64,000 nucleotides of DNA. It comes from an uncultured Clostridia bacterium. Its GTDB lineage: Bacteria > Bacillota > Clostridia > Christensenellales > Aristaeellaceae. Each line of letters opens with the position of its first letter. The stretch's first letter is position 1. The position numbers were made by a program, and so were the translations under genes. Below are positions 41,068-48,670 of the stretch, one piece after another. Below the pieces are notes generated by a model. The model had not been told where the DNA came from. It saw nothing but the letters and a program-made list of their open reading frames with translations, and made no database searches. The stretch covers positions 1 through 64,000 of the forward strand of contig CAKTXZ010000013.1 in the NCBI GenBank assembly GCA_934632155.1. Reading direction: 5' to 3'.

Positions 41068-41517
41068 TCATTCGCCGGCCGCTTCCGGAAAGGGCGTTTC
41101 ACCCTCCTCTGCCTGCGACTCGGGCTCGGGCGCGGCCTCAGGATCGGTCTCAGGCACGGGCCGCAGCTTTTCCTCCGGCTCCGCCCGGCCGACAGCCAGC
41201 GCCAGCGCGCGCTCGACCAGCGCCATCTTATCGCCGCCGAGCGTGCCGAGAAACTGCCGCAAGCGGCTTTTTTCCAGCGTGCGCACCTGTTCGCACAGGA
41301 TGATGGACGGCCGCCGAACGCCGCCCTGCGGCGGGGTGATGGGCACATGGGTGCGCAGCGGCGCCTTGCCCATACGCGAGGTCAGCGGCAGGATAATGAC
41401 GGTGGGGCTGAAGCGGTTGCCGAGGTCGTTCTGAATAATCAATACCGGGCGTACGCCGCCCTGCTCCGAGCCGATGACGGGATCGAGATTCGCAAAATAT
41501 ATGTCGCCACGTTTCAC
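41068..41517 (-). CDS. MazF/NdoA-type endoribonuclease with acidic tail
   Basis: mRNA-cleaving PemK/MazF toxin fold. KRGDIYFANLDPVIGSEQGG, GVRPVLIIQNDLGNRFSPTV, ILPLTSRMGK and LRTHVPI carry the expected catalytic R, T and H. ILCEQVRTLEKSRLRQFLG is the dimer-contact strand typical of Bacillus NdoA. The fold ends near residue 112; a tail of about 37 residues rich in Glu and Pro follows and is not usual. Starts with GTG: 41517 gives a GGAG gap of 10 and is preferred, 41526 is also in frame. The next gene upstream is over 100 bases away and is LysR; no MazE-like antitoxin gene is adjacent. Confidence 0.88.
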   Translation of the reverse strand: MKRGDIYFANLDPVIGSEQGGVRPVLIIQNDLGNRFSPTVIILPLTSRMGKAPLRTHVPITPPQGGVRRPSIILCEQVRTLEKSRLRQFLGTLGGDKMALVERALALAVGRAEPEEKLRPVPETDPEAAPEPESQAEEGETPFPEAAGE

Positions 41518-41628
41518 GTGTTTCACACTCCGTCGGCGACAGCCAACGGGCGGCCGTCGCCGCTGATGGCAGGAGGCTTCCCTCCCGTAATACCATCGTA
41601 TGCAGCGCGGCGGGCGACGGTCGACATG

Positions 41629-42504
41629 TCAGGACTTTTCCATGCAAAGCGCCCGAAAATCCAGACACGCGGCGGTCAGATATTTCTGGCGATGCCAGGC
41701 AATATAATGCCGGCGCGCAAAGGAAGCGTCCGTAACCGGGCGGGTAACGATCAGCCCGGCGCGCAGCTCCTTGGCCACCATTTGCTCAGGCAGGATGGAA
41801 ACGCCCAGCCCCTCCTCCACCGCGCGCAAAATGGCCTGCGTGCTCACGCTTTCCCACGCGGGGCGCAGCGTCAGCCCCTGCCCGTCGAACACGTGCTCCA
41901 CCAGCGACCGCCCCACGCTGCCCACCTCGCGCATCAGAAGCGGCGCGGCGGCGATTTCCCGCAGGGTAAGCGTTTCCCGCGCGGCCAGCGGATGTGCGGG
42001 CGAAAACACCGGCAGCAGCGCGTCCTGTGAAAACGCCTGACAATCCAATTGCCCGTCCGCCACGCTGCCCTCCAGCAACGCCATGTCCAGCCCATTGGAA
42101 AGCAGCGCCTCCTCCAGCCGCGCACAGTTCGCAATGCGCACCTGCACCTCCAGCCCCGGATGCCGCGCCTGAAAGCGGCGAACCAATCCCGGCATCAGGC
42201 TGCCGCCCAGCGTCACGCTCGCGCCCAGCCGAATCACGCCGATCTCGTCGCCGTTGCGCACGCTCTGCTCCATCCGGTCAAAGCCGTCCACCAAATGCAG
42301 CGCGTATGCGTACATCCGCCGCCCGCTTTCCGTTTCGTAGAGCCGGTGGTTCAGCCGCTCGAACAGGCGCACGCCGTAATGCTTCTCCATTTCCTGAATG
42401 GCGCGGCTCACCGCAGGCTGGGACATATACAGCGTCTCCGCCGCGCGGGTAATGCTTCCCGCCTGATAAACCGCCAGAAATACGCGCAAATGCCGAATGG
42501 TCAT
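41629..42504 (-). CDS. LysR family transcriptional regulator
   Basis: 291 residues. Winged helix: MTIRHLRVFLAVYQAGSITR, AAETLYMSQPAVSRAIQEME, VRLFERLNHRLYETESGRRM. The substrate domain from about residue 90 (IGVIRLGASVTLGGSLMPGL onward) is of the periplasmic-binding-protein type. Divergent from and probably controlling the chromate-transporter pair; promoters overlap at 42549-42587. The co-inducer is unknown. ATG at 42504 follows GGAGGCGAGAAC. Confidence 0.92.
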   Translation of the reverse strand: MTIRHLRVFLAVYQAGSITRAAETLYMSQPAVSRAIQEMEKHYGVRLFERLNHRLYETESGRRMYAYALHLVDGFDRMEQSVRNGDEIGVIRLGASVTLGGSLMPGLVRRFQARHPGLEVQVRIANCARLEEALLSNGLDMALLEGSVADGQLDCQAFSQDALLPVFSPAHPLAARETLTLREIAAAPLLMREVGSVGRSLVEHVFDGQGLTLRPAWESVSTQAILRAVEEGLGVSILPEQMVAKELRAGLIVTRPVTDASFARRHYIAWHRQKYLTAACLDFRALCMEKS

Positions 42505-42548
42505 GTTCTCGCCTCCATGGCATAACAAAAATGCATGATATATATAAA

Positions 42549-42587
42549 ATTATAGCATTTTACAAATGTCCTCGCAAGCAGTATATA
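42549..42587. promoter_or_regulatory. Overlapping divergent promoters of lysR and the chr pair
   Basis: Minus strand TTGCGA (42577-42572), 17-nt spacer, TATAAT (42554-42549) reads to lysR. Plus strand TTTACA (42559-42564), 17-nt spacer, TATATA (42582-42587) reads to the transporter. The geometry is typical for LysR control of a divergent target. Confidence 0.65.
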
Positions 42588-42620
42588 AAAGTGGATGAAA
42601 GCGCAGAGGGGGCGGCGGAA

Positions 42621-43193
42621 ATGAAAAAAAAGGGCCGAGGCAGGCTGTGCCTCGAGCTGTTCTGGGAAATGCTGATGCTCAGCACCTTTACCACCGGCGG
42701 CGGGTTTGTCATCGTATCGCTGATGCGGCGCAAATTCGTCGAAGAAAAGCACTGGATGGACGAGCAGGAAATGCTGGATATCGCCGCCATCGCGCAATCC
42801 TGTCCCGGCGCAATCGCCGTGAACGCGGCGATTCTGGTGGGCTGGCGCATGGCGGGGCTGCCGGGCATGCTGATTTGCGTGCTGGGCACGATTCTGCCGC
42901 CCATCGTGATCCTGACGGCGATTTCCGTGGTCTATAACGCCTTCGCGACCAATCGATACGTGGCGCTGTTCCTGCGCGGCATGCAAATCGGCGTTTCGGC
43001 GGTGATTTTCGACGTGGTGCTGCAGCTGGGCAAGAACGTGGTCAAAAGCAAATCCCTGCTGTGCATGGCGGTCATGGCGCTGGCGTTCGTCGCGGCGTAC
43101 TTGATGAAAATCAACGTGGTTTACCTGCTGCTGGCCGCGGCGGCGCTGGGCGTTGCACGCGCCCTGACGCCCGAAAAGAAGGAGGGAAAATAG
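42621..43193 (+). CDS. Chromate transporter, first half-subunit
   Basis: 190-residue CHR-family protein (pfam02417), one of two short paralogues that together equal one long ChrA. Opens with ELFWEMLMLSTFTTGGGFVI, the F-T-x-G-G-G motif, then EEKHWMDEQEMLDIAAIAQS and CPGAIAVNAAILVGWRMAGL (P-G-x-x-A-x-N motif). About five to six helices. Members extrude chromate or other divalent oxyanions; in gut Clostridia the true substrate is doubtful. ATG at 42621 is preferred over the upstream in-frame ATG at 42531 because homologues start here and the upstream part contains the promoter. The second half-gene starts one base after this stop. Confidence 0.9.
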   Translation: MKKKGRGRLCLELFWEMLMLSTFTTGGGFVIVSLMRRKFVEEKHWMDEQEMLDIAAIAQSCPGAIAVNAAILVGWRMAGLPGMLICVLGTILPPIVILTAISVVYNAFATNRYVALFLRGMQIGVSAVIFDVVLQLGKNVVKSKSLLCMAVMALAFVAAYLMKINVVYLLLAAAALGVARALTPEKKEGK

Positions 43194-43194
43194 C

Positions 43195-43734
43195 ATGCTG
43201 CTGCAGTTGTTTCTCAGCTTTCTTCAGGTGGGCATGTTCAGCATCGGCGGCGGCTACGCGGCCATGCCCTTCATTCAGGCGCAGGCAGTCGTGCAGCACG
43301 AATGGCTGACCATGCAGGAATTCGGCGACCTGATTACGATTGCCGAAATGACGCCCGGCCCCATCACCGTCAACAGCGCCACGTTCGTCGGCATGCGCAT
43401 CGCCGGGCTGCCCGGCGCGCTGGCCGCTACGTTCGGGTGCGTGCTGCCCTCCTGCATCATTGTTTCCGTCATGGCGCTTGTATATCAGCGCTTTCAGAAG
43501 GGCCGCATGCTGCAAAGCATCCTCATGCTCATGCGCCCTGTAATCGTGGCGCTGATTGCCTCGGCGGGCGTATCCCTGTTCTGTCAGGCGGTTTTTCCGC
43601 AGCAGGGCTTCCAGCCCGTCGCGCTGGCGCTCTTCGCCGCGGCGTTCGTGCTGCTGCGCACCTGCAAAAAAATCAGCCCGATTCTCATCATGCTGCTCTG
43701 CGGCGCAGTGCAGCTGCTCATCGGGCTGATCTAG
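43195..43734 (+). CDS. Chromate transporter, second half-subunit
   Basis: 179 residues, the partner of the preceding gene. Same motifs in order: LFLSFLQVGMFSIGGGYAAM, EWLTMQEFGDLITIAEMTPG, PITVNSATFVGMRIAGLPGA, then three to four further helices ending ILIMLLCGAVQLLIGLI. The two halves should form one antiparallel transporter. AGGAGGGAAAATAGC precedes ATG at 43195, overlapping the end of the first gene. Confidence 0.9.
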   Translation: MLLQLFLSFLQVGMFSIGGGYAAMPFIQAQAVVQHEWLTMQEFGDLITIAEMTPGPITVNSATFVGMRIAGLPGALAATFGCVLPSCIIVSVMALVYQRFQKGRMLQSILMLMRPVIVALIASAGVSLFCQAVFPQQGFQPVALALFAAAFVLLRTCKKISPILIMLLCGAVQLLIGLI

Positions 43735-43802
43735 CGCGGAATCGGGCGGTTGACGCGCTTCGGAAGCCTTCCCGCCCGCGCGGTGAAAAACGCATAAAGC
43801 AC

Positions 43803-43853
43803 CCGGCGCTTCGCCCTGCAGGCTATCCTGCCTTGCGGGCCGGAGCGCCGGCT
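43803..43853. terminator. Bidirectional hairpin between convergent genes
   Basis: CCGGCGCT (43803-43810) pairs with AGCGCCGG (43844-43851), enclosing a second stem (CCCTGCAGG region with CCTGCCTTGCGGG). On the plus strand it is followed by CTTTGGTTT and could end the chr transcript. Confidence 0.6.
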
Positions 43854-43858
43854 TTGGT

Positions 43859-44383
43859 TTACCGCTTCGGCTGATTCTTCTCCTGAAGCAATTGCAGCGA
43901 GGGCTCCGCTTCATCCGCCCATGGGGCCGCTTCCCCGCGGCGCAGCGCTTCCCTTTCCCCGCGCAGAGCGCGCAGGCGGCGGGTACGGTCGCGCACGCGA
44001 ACGCCCAGCAGCGCGCGGCTTTGATACCTGCCCAGCAGCGCGCGCGTGCCCATGGCGGCGGGTACGGCGGCTATCGCCCCGCCTGCGGCGGCGGCCAATG
44101 CGCCCACGCCCATCGCTGCGCCGGTTTTGAGCATGCGCTGCACCGCGTCGCTTACGCCGGCTTGGCCCGTTTTACGCCCCCGCAGCACGCGCAGCTGCTC
44201 CGTCACGGCAATCAGGGCGAAGGGCGCCGCAATGCTCAGGCCGTCCAGCACGCCGCCGTCCTCCAGCAGGCCCAGCTCCGTCGCCGCGTTATCGGCGTAG
44301 GAAAGCCCGGCGGTTACGCTGTCCACCAGCGTTTCCTGCCGCCGCCCGGCGTATTGCCTGATTAATTCCGCGTATGTCGGCAT
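43859..44383 (-). CDS. Unknown 174-residue protein with glycine-zipper helix
   Basis: Starts MPTYAELIRQYAGRRQETLV and is followed by an Ala/Gly-rich central stretch (TGAAMGVGALAAAAGGAIAA), which is either a membrane helix hairpin or a glycine-zipper. The C-terminal third is a strongly charged coiled region (RTRRLRALRGEREALRRGEA) ending LQEKNQPKR. No signal peptide. I do not recognise a family; it could be a membrane-associated small protein. ATG at 44383 follows GAGGTGAACGCGC. Lies tail-to-tail with the transporter pair and divergent from the following secreted-protein gene. Confidence 0.65.
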   Translation of the reverse strand: MPTYAELIRQYAGRRQETLVDSVTAGLSYADNAATELGLLEDGGVLDGLSIAAPFALIAVTEQLRVLRGRKTGQAGVSDAVQRMLKTGAAMGVGALAAAAGGAIAAVPAAMGTRALLGRYQSRALLGVRVRDRTRRLRALRGEREALRRGEAAPWADEAEPSLQLLQEKNQPKR

Positions 44384-44786
44384 GCGCGTTCACCTCGCCC
44401 GTTCAAAATGGGACGATCCCCGTCCGCTTGGATGTTTCGACGCGATGGGCGTTTTCTCCTGCGCAGCGGCGGATAAAGGCCGCACGGTCGCGCTTTGCCA
44501 CGCGTTCCGGCAACCAATTACGCCTAAGTACCATTATTATGGAATTTTTTTTACCAAATCGTTGACATTCAAATAGTAATATGCTATACTTAAATCGCAA
44601 TAGAAGAGATGAAACGACCGCACCAATGCAAGGGAGGCGTTTCCCATGGGCTAAGTTCATACAACAAACGCGGTTCAAATGCGGCTGCGGAAAAGTCAGG
44701 CTCTATGCTTTGCTGTTGCTGGATCAATGGATAAGCCTGTTTGCAAACACAATCTTTAATCAATCGCGCGTCAGGGAGGTACGGCC
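44384..44786. other. Divergent intergenic region with long leader
   Basis: 403 bases. Bases 44562-44590 hold a strong promoter. From about 44597 a leader of roughly 190 nt runs to the next gene. It contains AAGGGAGGCGTTTCCC directly followed by a two-codon ATG-GGC-TAA reading frame at 44646-44654. No known riboswitch motif was recognised. Confidence 0.45.
44562..44590 (+). promoter_or_regulatory. Strong promoter of the secreted-protein gene
   Basis: TTGACA (44562-44567), 17-nt spacer, TATACT (44585-44590). Confidence 0.85.
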
Positions 44787-45368
44787 ATGGACACGCACAA
44801 CCAACGGCGGCTTTGCGCCGCGCTGCTGCTTGCCCTGCTGCTCCTTACACAGGCCGCGCTTTGCGCCGCGGAGAGCACGCCGACGCCCGCCTCCGTCCTC
44901 AAGGACGCGATCGAGCCGAGGCCCGCGGTTCTTCCGCCGGAGGATATCGAGCCGCTGCCTGCGGTTCTCGCCGGGCAGCTTGAGCCGCCCTGCGGCGCTA
45001 TCGATTTTGCGCCCGCCTTCGCCTTTTCGCAAACGCTCCGCCTGACCATCGACAACGCCGCATGCGCGCGCGTGTACGTGCGGGCCTATCGCGGCACGGT
45101 GGTCGCGGCGGACGGCGACGGCTGGTACTGGCCGGCGCGGGGCGTTCTGCAGGAGGATGGAAGCCTCAGCAGAGACAGCGCATGGAAAATGAAAAACGTG
45201 CGGCAGGGCGATCAGGTCGAGTTTCTGTATGCGCCCAGACCGTCGATGATCTGGGACGTAGTGTTCATTTTCTATCTCGACGCGGAGCTGGCGGTGCTCG
45301 ACACGCAATACCTGATGGTGGAGCAGAACGAAAGCGGCGAATACGCCATCGGCAGGCTCATCATGTAA
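44787..45368 (+). CDS. Secreted protein of unknown function
   Basis: 193 residues. A signal peptide of about 28 residues (RLCAALLLALLLLTQAALCA) is followed by a short Pro/Glu-rich linker with a repeated E-P-x-P-A-V-L pattern and then a single beta-rich domain: LRLTIDNAACARVYVRAYRG, GDGWYWPARGVLQEDGSLSR, VRQGDQVEFLYAPRPSMIWD, VVFIFYLDAELAVLDTQYLM. No named family recognised; the shape is that of a small surface or envelope domain. ATG at 44787 is preceded by GGGAGGTACGGCC. Strong promoter and long leader upstream; the CRISPR-like repeats begin about 190 bases after its stop. Confidence 0.75.
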   Translation: MDTHNQRRLCAALLLALLLLTQAALCAAESTPTPASVLKDAIEPRPAVLPPEDIEPLPAVLAGQLEPPCGAIDFAPAFAFSQTLRLTIDNAACARVYVRAYRGTVVAADGDGWYWPARGVLQEDGSLSRDSAWKMKNVRQGDQVEFLYAPRPSMIWDVVFIFYLDAELAVLDTQYLMVEQNESGEYAIGRLIM

Positions 45369-45556
45369 CGGCGCGAGCCGTCAAATCCATCAAGCGGCGC
45401 GCCCCATCCTATTCGCAGGCTTCCTGCGGCAGACTGCGGCCCCGCTTCGCTTCGGTTGAACAAAAAAAGGTCGAGCTGCGTTGCCCTGTGAAAGACCGCG
45501 CCGCCGGAAAGGAGGCCGGGATGCGGCGCGTTCCCGTTAAAAGCCATATACGCCGT
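45369..45556. other. Gap between the secreted-protein gene and the repeat array
   Basis: 188 bases, GC-rich, without an AT-rich CRISPR-style leader and without a recognised promoter. Confidence 0.35.
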
Positions 45557-46184
45557 CCTTCCTTTCGCGCGCAGGCGCGAGTCGAAGCATTTGCGCCCCA
45601 CCGCTCCGCCACGCCCGCCAGCACCTTCCTTTCGCGCACAGGCGCGAGTCGAAGCAGCAGCGTTCCGATGCATTTCCCTTCGGAGAAACCTTCCTTTCGC
45701 GCACAGGCGCGAGTCGAAGCGTTCCTTAACCAACACAGGCAAAGCGGCGGCGCTACTTTATTCTGTACGCAGGCGCGGAACCCGATCATGGCTCGACGCC
45801 GCTCAGGGGATCGCCGTCGCACCCCTCTCCACGCACAGGCATATACCCCGGCATACATCGCAGGGACATATTGCCGAATTAACCCGTTTCCACGCGCGCT
45901 GGCGCGAGCCACGGCGAACGAGGCAACCGCATACAGTCAGCGAACGTCTGCCGTGCCCTCTTGCGCAAGCGCAAGTCTTGACGAACGCGCACCGGCGACG
46001 ATCAGGAGGCGCATGCATGCCGCCCAACACGCGCGGACACGAGCCGCAATCGTCTTTACAGGCACAAACGAAGCGCCGGCAGCAAACGACTCTGGCCGAC
46101 CGGAAGCGCTATCCCTTCCCGGACGCGATATGAGGCGGCGTTCGCCGTCGCACCCCTTCCGCAGCCTTCGGTAAGCGACGCCGC
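45557..46184 (+). CRISPR. Orphan CRISPR-like array, mostly decayed
   Basis: Three near-identical 32-bp units start at 45557, 45624 and 45689 (one base differs: G or A in the loop), separated by unrelated spacers of 35 and 33 bp. Each unit starts CCTTCC, has a TCGCGC-acag-GCGCGA hairpin and ends AGTCGAAGC. Degenerate units continue in the same phase at about 45755, 45821, 45884, 45951, 46018 and 46152. The 45884 and 45951 units keep a hairpin; in 45951 the stem has changed on both sides (CTTGCGC/GCGCAAG). The 3' end of the repeat differs from the type I-C consensus end (GTGGATTGAAAY) only by transitions. The 32-bp repeat and about 34-bp spacers also fit type I-C. No cas gene in the window. Confidence 0.6.
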
Positions 46185-46250
46185 CGCGCTCGCATCGCTT
46201 GACGCGCACCGCAAAGCGCTTACACTAAAAAACGGAGCAAAACGAACCGC

Positions 46251-46281
46251 GCTCCGCCTCACGCTTGCTGTGGGGCGGAGC
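46251..46281 (+). terminator. Hairpin downstream of the array
   Basis: GCTCCGCC and GGCGGAGC pair across a 15-nt loop, followed by TTTCCGTT. It could end a transcript across the array. Confidence 0.45.
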
Positions 46282-46402
46282 TTTCCGTTCAAGGCGGCGA
46301 TACGGCGCAGGCTATCCTGACCGCTGATCCTGCTGCGTCACGCTCACGCAGTCGTCAAGAACGTACGCCATGCTTTCGTCAACACGCTTTCAATTTCCCG
46401 AA

Positions 46403-46437
46403 CCCAAAAACAAAAAACCCGCCATGAAGCGGGCTTT
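46403..46437 (-). terminator. rpsT terminator
   Basis: Minus strand AGCCCGCTTCATGGCGGG then TTTTTTGTTTTT. Confidence 0.9.
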
Positions 46438-46452
46438 GAAAAGAAAGCAATC

Positions 46453-46716
46453 TTACGCGTTTGCCTTGGCCAGCGCCTTAGCCAGACGAGCCTTTTTGCG
46501 GTTGGCGGTATTCTTATGCATAACGCCCTTCGCAACGGCCTTATCGATAGCGGAGGTGGTGGCGCTCAGTTGCGCGCCAGCGGGCTGCGCACCCTCCATC
46601 AGAGCAACCTGATACTTCTTAATGGCAGTTTTGACGCCCGTCTTCACCATACGATTCCGCAGATTTTTCTTTTCGCTTACCTTGACACGCTTCATGGCGG
46701 ACTTGATGTTCGGCAA
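46453..46716 (-). CDS. rpsT: 30S ribosomal protein S20
   Basis: 87 residues, normal length. Binds 16S rRNA in the 30S subunit. PNIKSAMKRVKVSEKKNLRN is the standard N-terminus; HKNTANRKKARLAKALAKAN is the C-terminal helix. The start codon is TTG at 46716, with an almost perfect GGAGGTG eight bases upstream; there is no in-frame ATG in a suitable place. Rare start codons are known for S20 in other bacteria and fit autoregulation. The leader holds an ATGCTGAT/ATCAGCAT hairpin. Confidence 0.96.
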   Translation of the reverse strand: MPNIKSAMKRVKVSEKKNLRNRMVKTGVKTAIKKYQVALMEGAQPAGAQLSATTSAIDKAVAKGVMHKNTANRKKARLAKALAKANA

Positions 46717-46741
46717 CTTCCTTCACCTCCTCACGGAATTC

Positions 46742-46792
46742 ATGCTGATAATCAGCATTGCTAATTATACCATACCGCCGCAAAAAGCGCAA
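46742..46792 (-). promoter_or_regulatory. rpsT promoter and leader hairpin
   Basis: TTGCGC (46792-46787), 17-nt spacer, TATAAT (46769-46764). The first transcribed bases form an ATGCTGAT..ATCAGCAT hairpin (about 46742-46758) just before the ribosome site. Confidence 0.75.
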
Positions 46793-46864
46793 GCCCTTTT
46801 CCGAATTTTCGTCAAAAAACTTTTGCATTTTCGCAGCGCACGGTCAAAACCCCGGCGCCATGCT

Positions 46865-48631
46865 TCAGCAAGCGCCTCTGCCGGCATACATGCTGTACAG
46901 GTGGCTGTAGATGCCGCCCTTTTTCAGCAGTTCCTCATGGGTGCCGGTTTCCTCCACGCCCTTTTCGGTAAGCACCCAAATCACGTCCGCGTTGCGGATG
47001 GTGGTCAGGCGATGCGCGATGGTAAAGGTGGTACGCCCCTTGGCCAATTGCTCCAGCGATTTTTGCACCAGCAGCTCGCTTTCGTTGTCCAGCGCGCTGG
47101 TAGCCTCGTCCAGAATCAGGATCGGCGGGTTTTTGAGGAACACGCGCGCGATGGACAGGCGCTGCTTCTGGCCGCCGGAGAGCTTCACGCCGCGCTCGCC
47201 GATATAGGTATCGTAGCCGTCGGGCAGCTTGGAAATAAAGTCGTGCGCGCCGGCGCGTTTGGCGGCCAGCACAATGTCCTTATCCGTAGCGCCGGGCTTG
47301 CCGTAGGCGATGTTTTCGCGCACCGTGCCGGAAAAGAGGTACACCTCCTGCTGCACCATGCCGATGGCGTTGCGCAGGGACTTGAGCGTGATGCCGTGAA
47401 TATCCTGCCCATCGATGGTGATGCGCCCCTGCGTCACGTCGTAAAAGCGGGGAATCAGGTTGCACAGCGTGGTCTTTCCGCTGCCGCTGGGGCCGACCAC
47501 GGCGACGTTCTGCCCGGGCGAGACATGCATGTTCAGATCGGAAAGCACCTCGTGCTCCGTATCGTCCGAATAATGGAAGCCCACGTGTTCAAAGCAAACC
47601 TCGCCCTTGACCGTGCCGATATCCTTCGCGCCGGGCTGATCCTTGATCTCGATGGGCGCGTCCATAATTTCGTAGAAGCGCTCGATACCCGTCATGCCGT
47701 TTTGGAACTGCTCCGTAAATTCTACAATACGGCGGATGGAATTGAGCAGCGTGGAGATGTAGAGCAGATAGGCCATATAATCGCCCACGTCAATGCGCCC
47801 ATCCGCCAGAAACAGCGCGCCGACCACAACCACCACAATATACATCAGCCCGTCGAACAGGCGCGTAACCGTGCCGAAGCCCGCCATGTATCGATAGCTT
47901 TTCCGCTTCAGCTCGTAGAATTTCCGGTTACCCTCCTCGAATTTTTCCTGCTCAATATGCTCGTTGGCGAAGGATTTCACCACGCGCACGCCCAGCAGGC
48001 TGTCCTCCACCTGCGCGTTGATTTCGCCCACCTGATGGCGGCGTTCCTTGAACGCCTGCCGCATTTTATTGCGGAAATAGCGCGTACCCAGCAGCATGAA
48101 GGGCAAAAGCACGAAGATCAACAGCGTCAATTCGATATTCATGCCGCACAGAATGATGAAGGAAACCGTGATTTTGATCACGGCAATGAGCATTTCCTCG
48201 GGGAAATGGTGCGAAAACTCGGTTACGTCGAACAGGTCGCTGGTAATGCGCGCCATGATCTGGCCGATCTTGGTGCTGTTGAAATAGGAGAAGGACAGCT
48301 GCTGCAGATGGTTGAACAGATCCGAGCGCATATCCGTCTCCAGACGCGTGCCCATAACGTGCCCCTGATACTGCATGCAGTAGTTCGCCGCGGCGTCAAT
48401 CAGCCGAAGCAGCAGATAAATCCCGCCCATTTTGAGCACCCACGACGGCTCGATCGTTATGCCGCCGCCCGAAAGCATGGCGCTGGCACGGTTGGTGATC
48501 TCCTTGACGATCAGCGGGAAAACGACCTCGCACAGCGTGGTCATGATCGCGCAGAAGAAATCGAAGATCATCGCCTTTTTGTATTTTCGGTAATACGGCA
48601 TGAACCGCTTCAGCAATTGGAAGGACTTCAT
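46865..48631 (-). CDS. ABC exporter, fused permease-ATPase (MsbA/LmrA-like)
   Basis: 588 residues. About 1-310 are six membrane helices (for example FDFFCAIMTTLCEVVFPLIV and GDYMAYLLYISTLL). The nucleotide-binding domain has Walker A VAVVGPSGSGKTTLCNLIPR, Q-loop near IGMVQQEVYLFSGTVRENIA, signature KLSGGQKQRLSIARVFLKNP, Walker B ILILDEATSALDNESE and the H-loop TIAHRLTTI. Works as a homodimer in the membrane exporting lipids, drugs or peptides; substrate not predictable. ATG at 48631 follows AAAGGGGTGCTCGA. tsaD ends 39 bases upstream on the same strand. Confidence 0.93.
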   Translation of the reverse strand: MKSFQLLKRFMPYYRKYKKAMIFDFFCAIMTTLCEVVFPLIVKEITNRASAMLSGGGITIEPSWVLKMGGIYLLLRLIDAAANYCMQYQGHVMGTRLETDMRSDLFNHLQQLSFSYFNSTKIGQIMARITSDLFDVTEFSHHFPEEMLIAVIKITVSFIILCGMNIELTLLIFVLLPFMLLGTRYFRNKMRQAFKERRHQVGEINAQVEDSLLGVRVVKSFANEHIEQEKFEEGNRKFYELKRKSYRYMAGFGTVTRLFDGLMYIVVVVVGALFLADGRIDVGDYMAYLLYISTLLNSIRRIVEFTEQFQNGMTGIERFYEIMDAPIEIKDQPGAKDIGTVKGEVCFEHVGFHYSDDTEHEVLSDLNMHVSPGQNVAVVGPSGSGKTTLCNLIPRFYDVTQGRITIDGQDIHGITLKSLRNAIGMVQQEVYLFSGTVRENIAYGKPGATDKDIVLAAKRAGAHDFISKLPDGYDTYIGERGVKLSGGQKQRLSIARVFLKNPPILILDEATSALDNESELLVQKSLEQLAKGRTTFTIAHRLTTIRNADVIWVLTEKGVEETGTHEELLKKGGIYSHLYSMYAGRGAC

Positions 48632-48670
48632 TCGAGCACCCCTTTTATTTGTGCATATGGTCTACCATCA

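Noticed and set aside
44672..44712. GGTTCAAAT near 44673 as a possible tRNA T-loop
   Set aside because: No acceptor or anticodon stem can be formed around it.
44581..45045. Plus-strand 154-codon frame starting in the promoter of the secreted-protein gene
   Set aside because: It begins inside the -10 box, has no ribosome site and shifts into another frame of the real gene.
45272..45742. Minus-strand frames of 156 and 167 codons across the repeat array, with repeated FDSRLRAKG- and STRACARKE-like peptides
   Set aside because: The repeats recur at 65-67 nt, not a multiple of three, so the peptide repeats are in different frames and are just translations of the DNA repeat.
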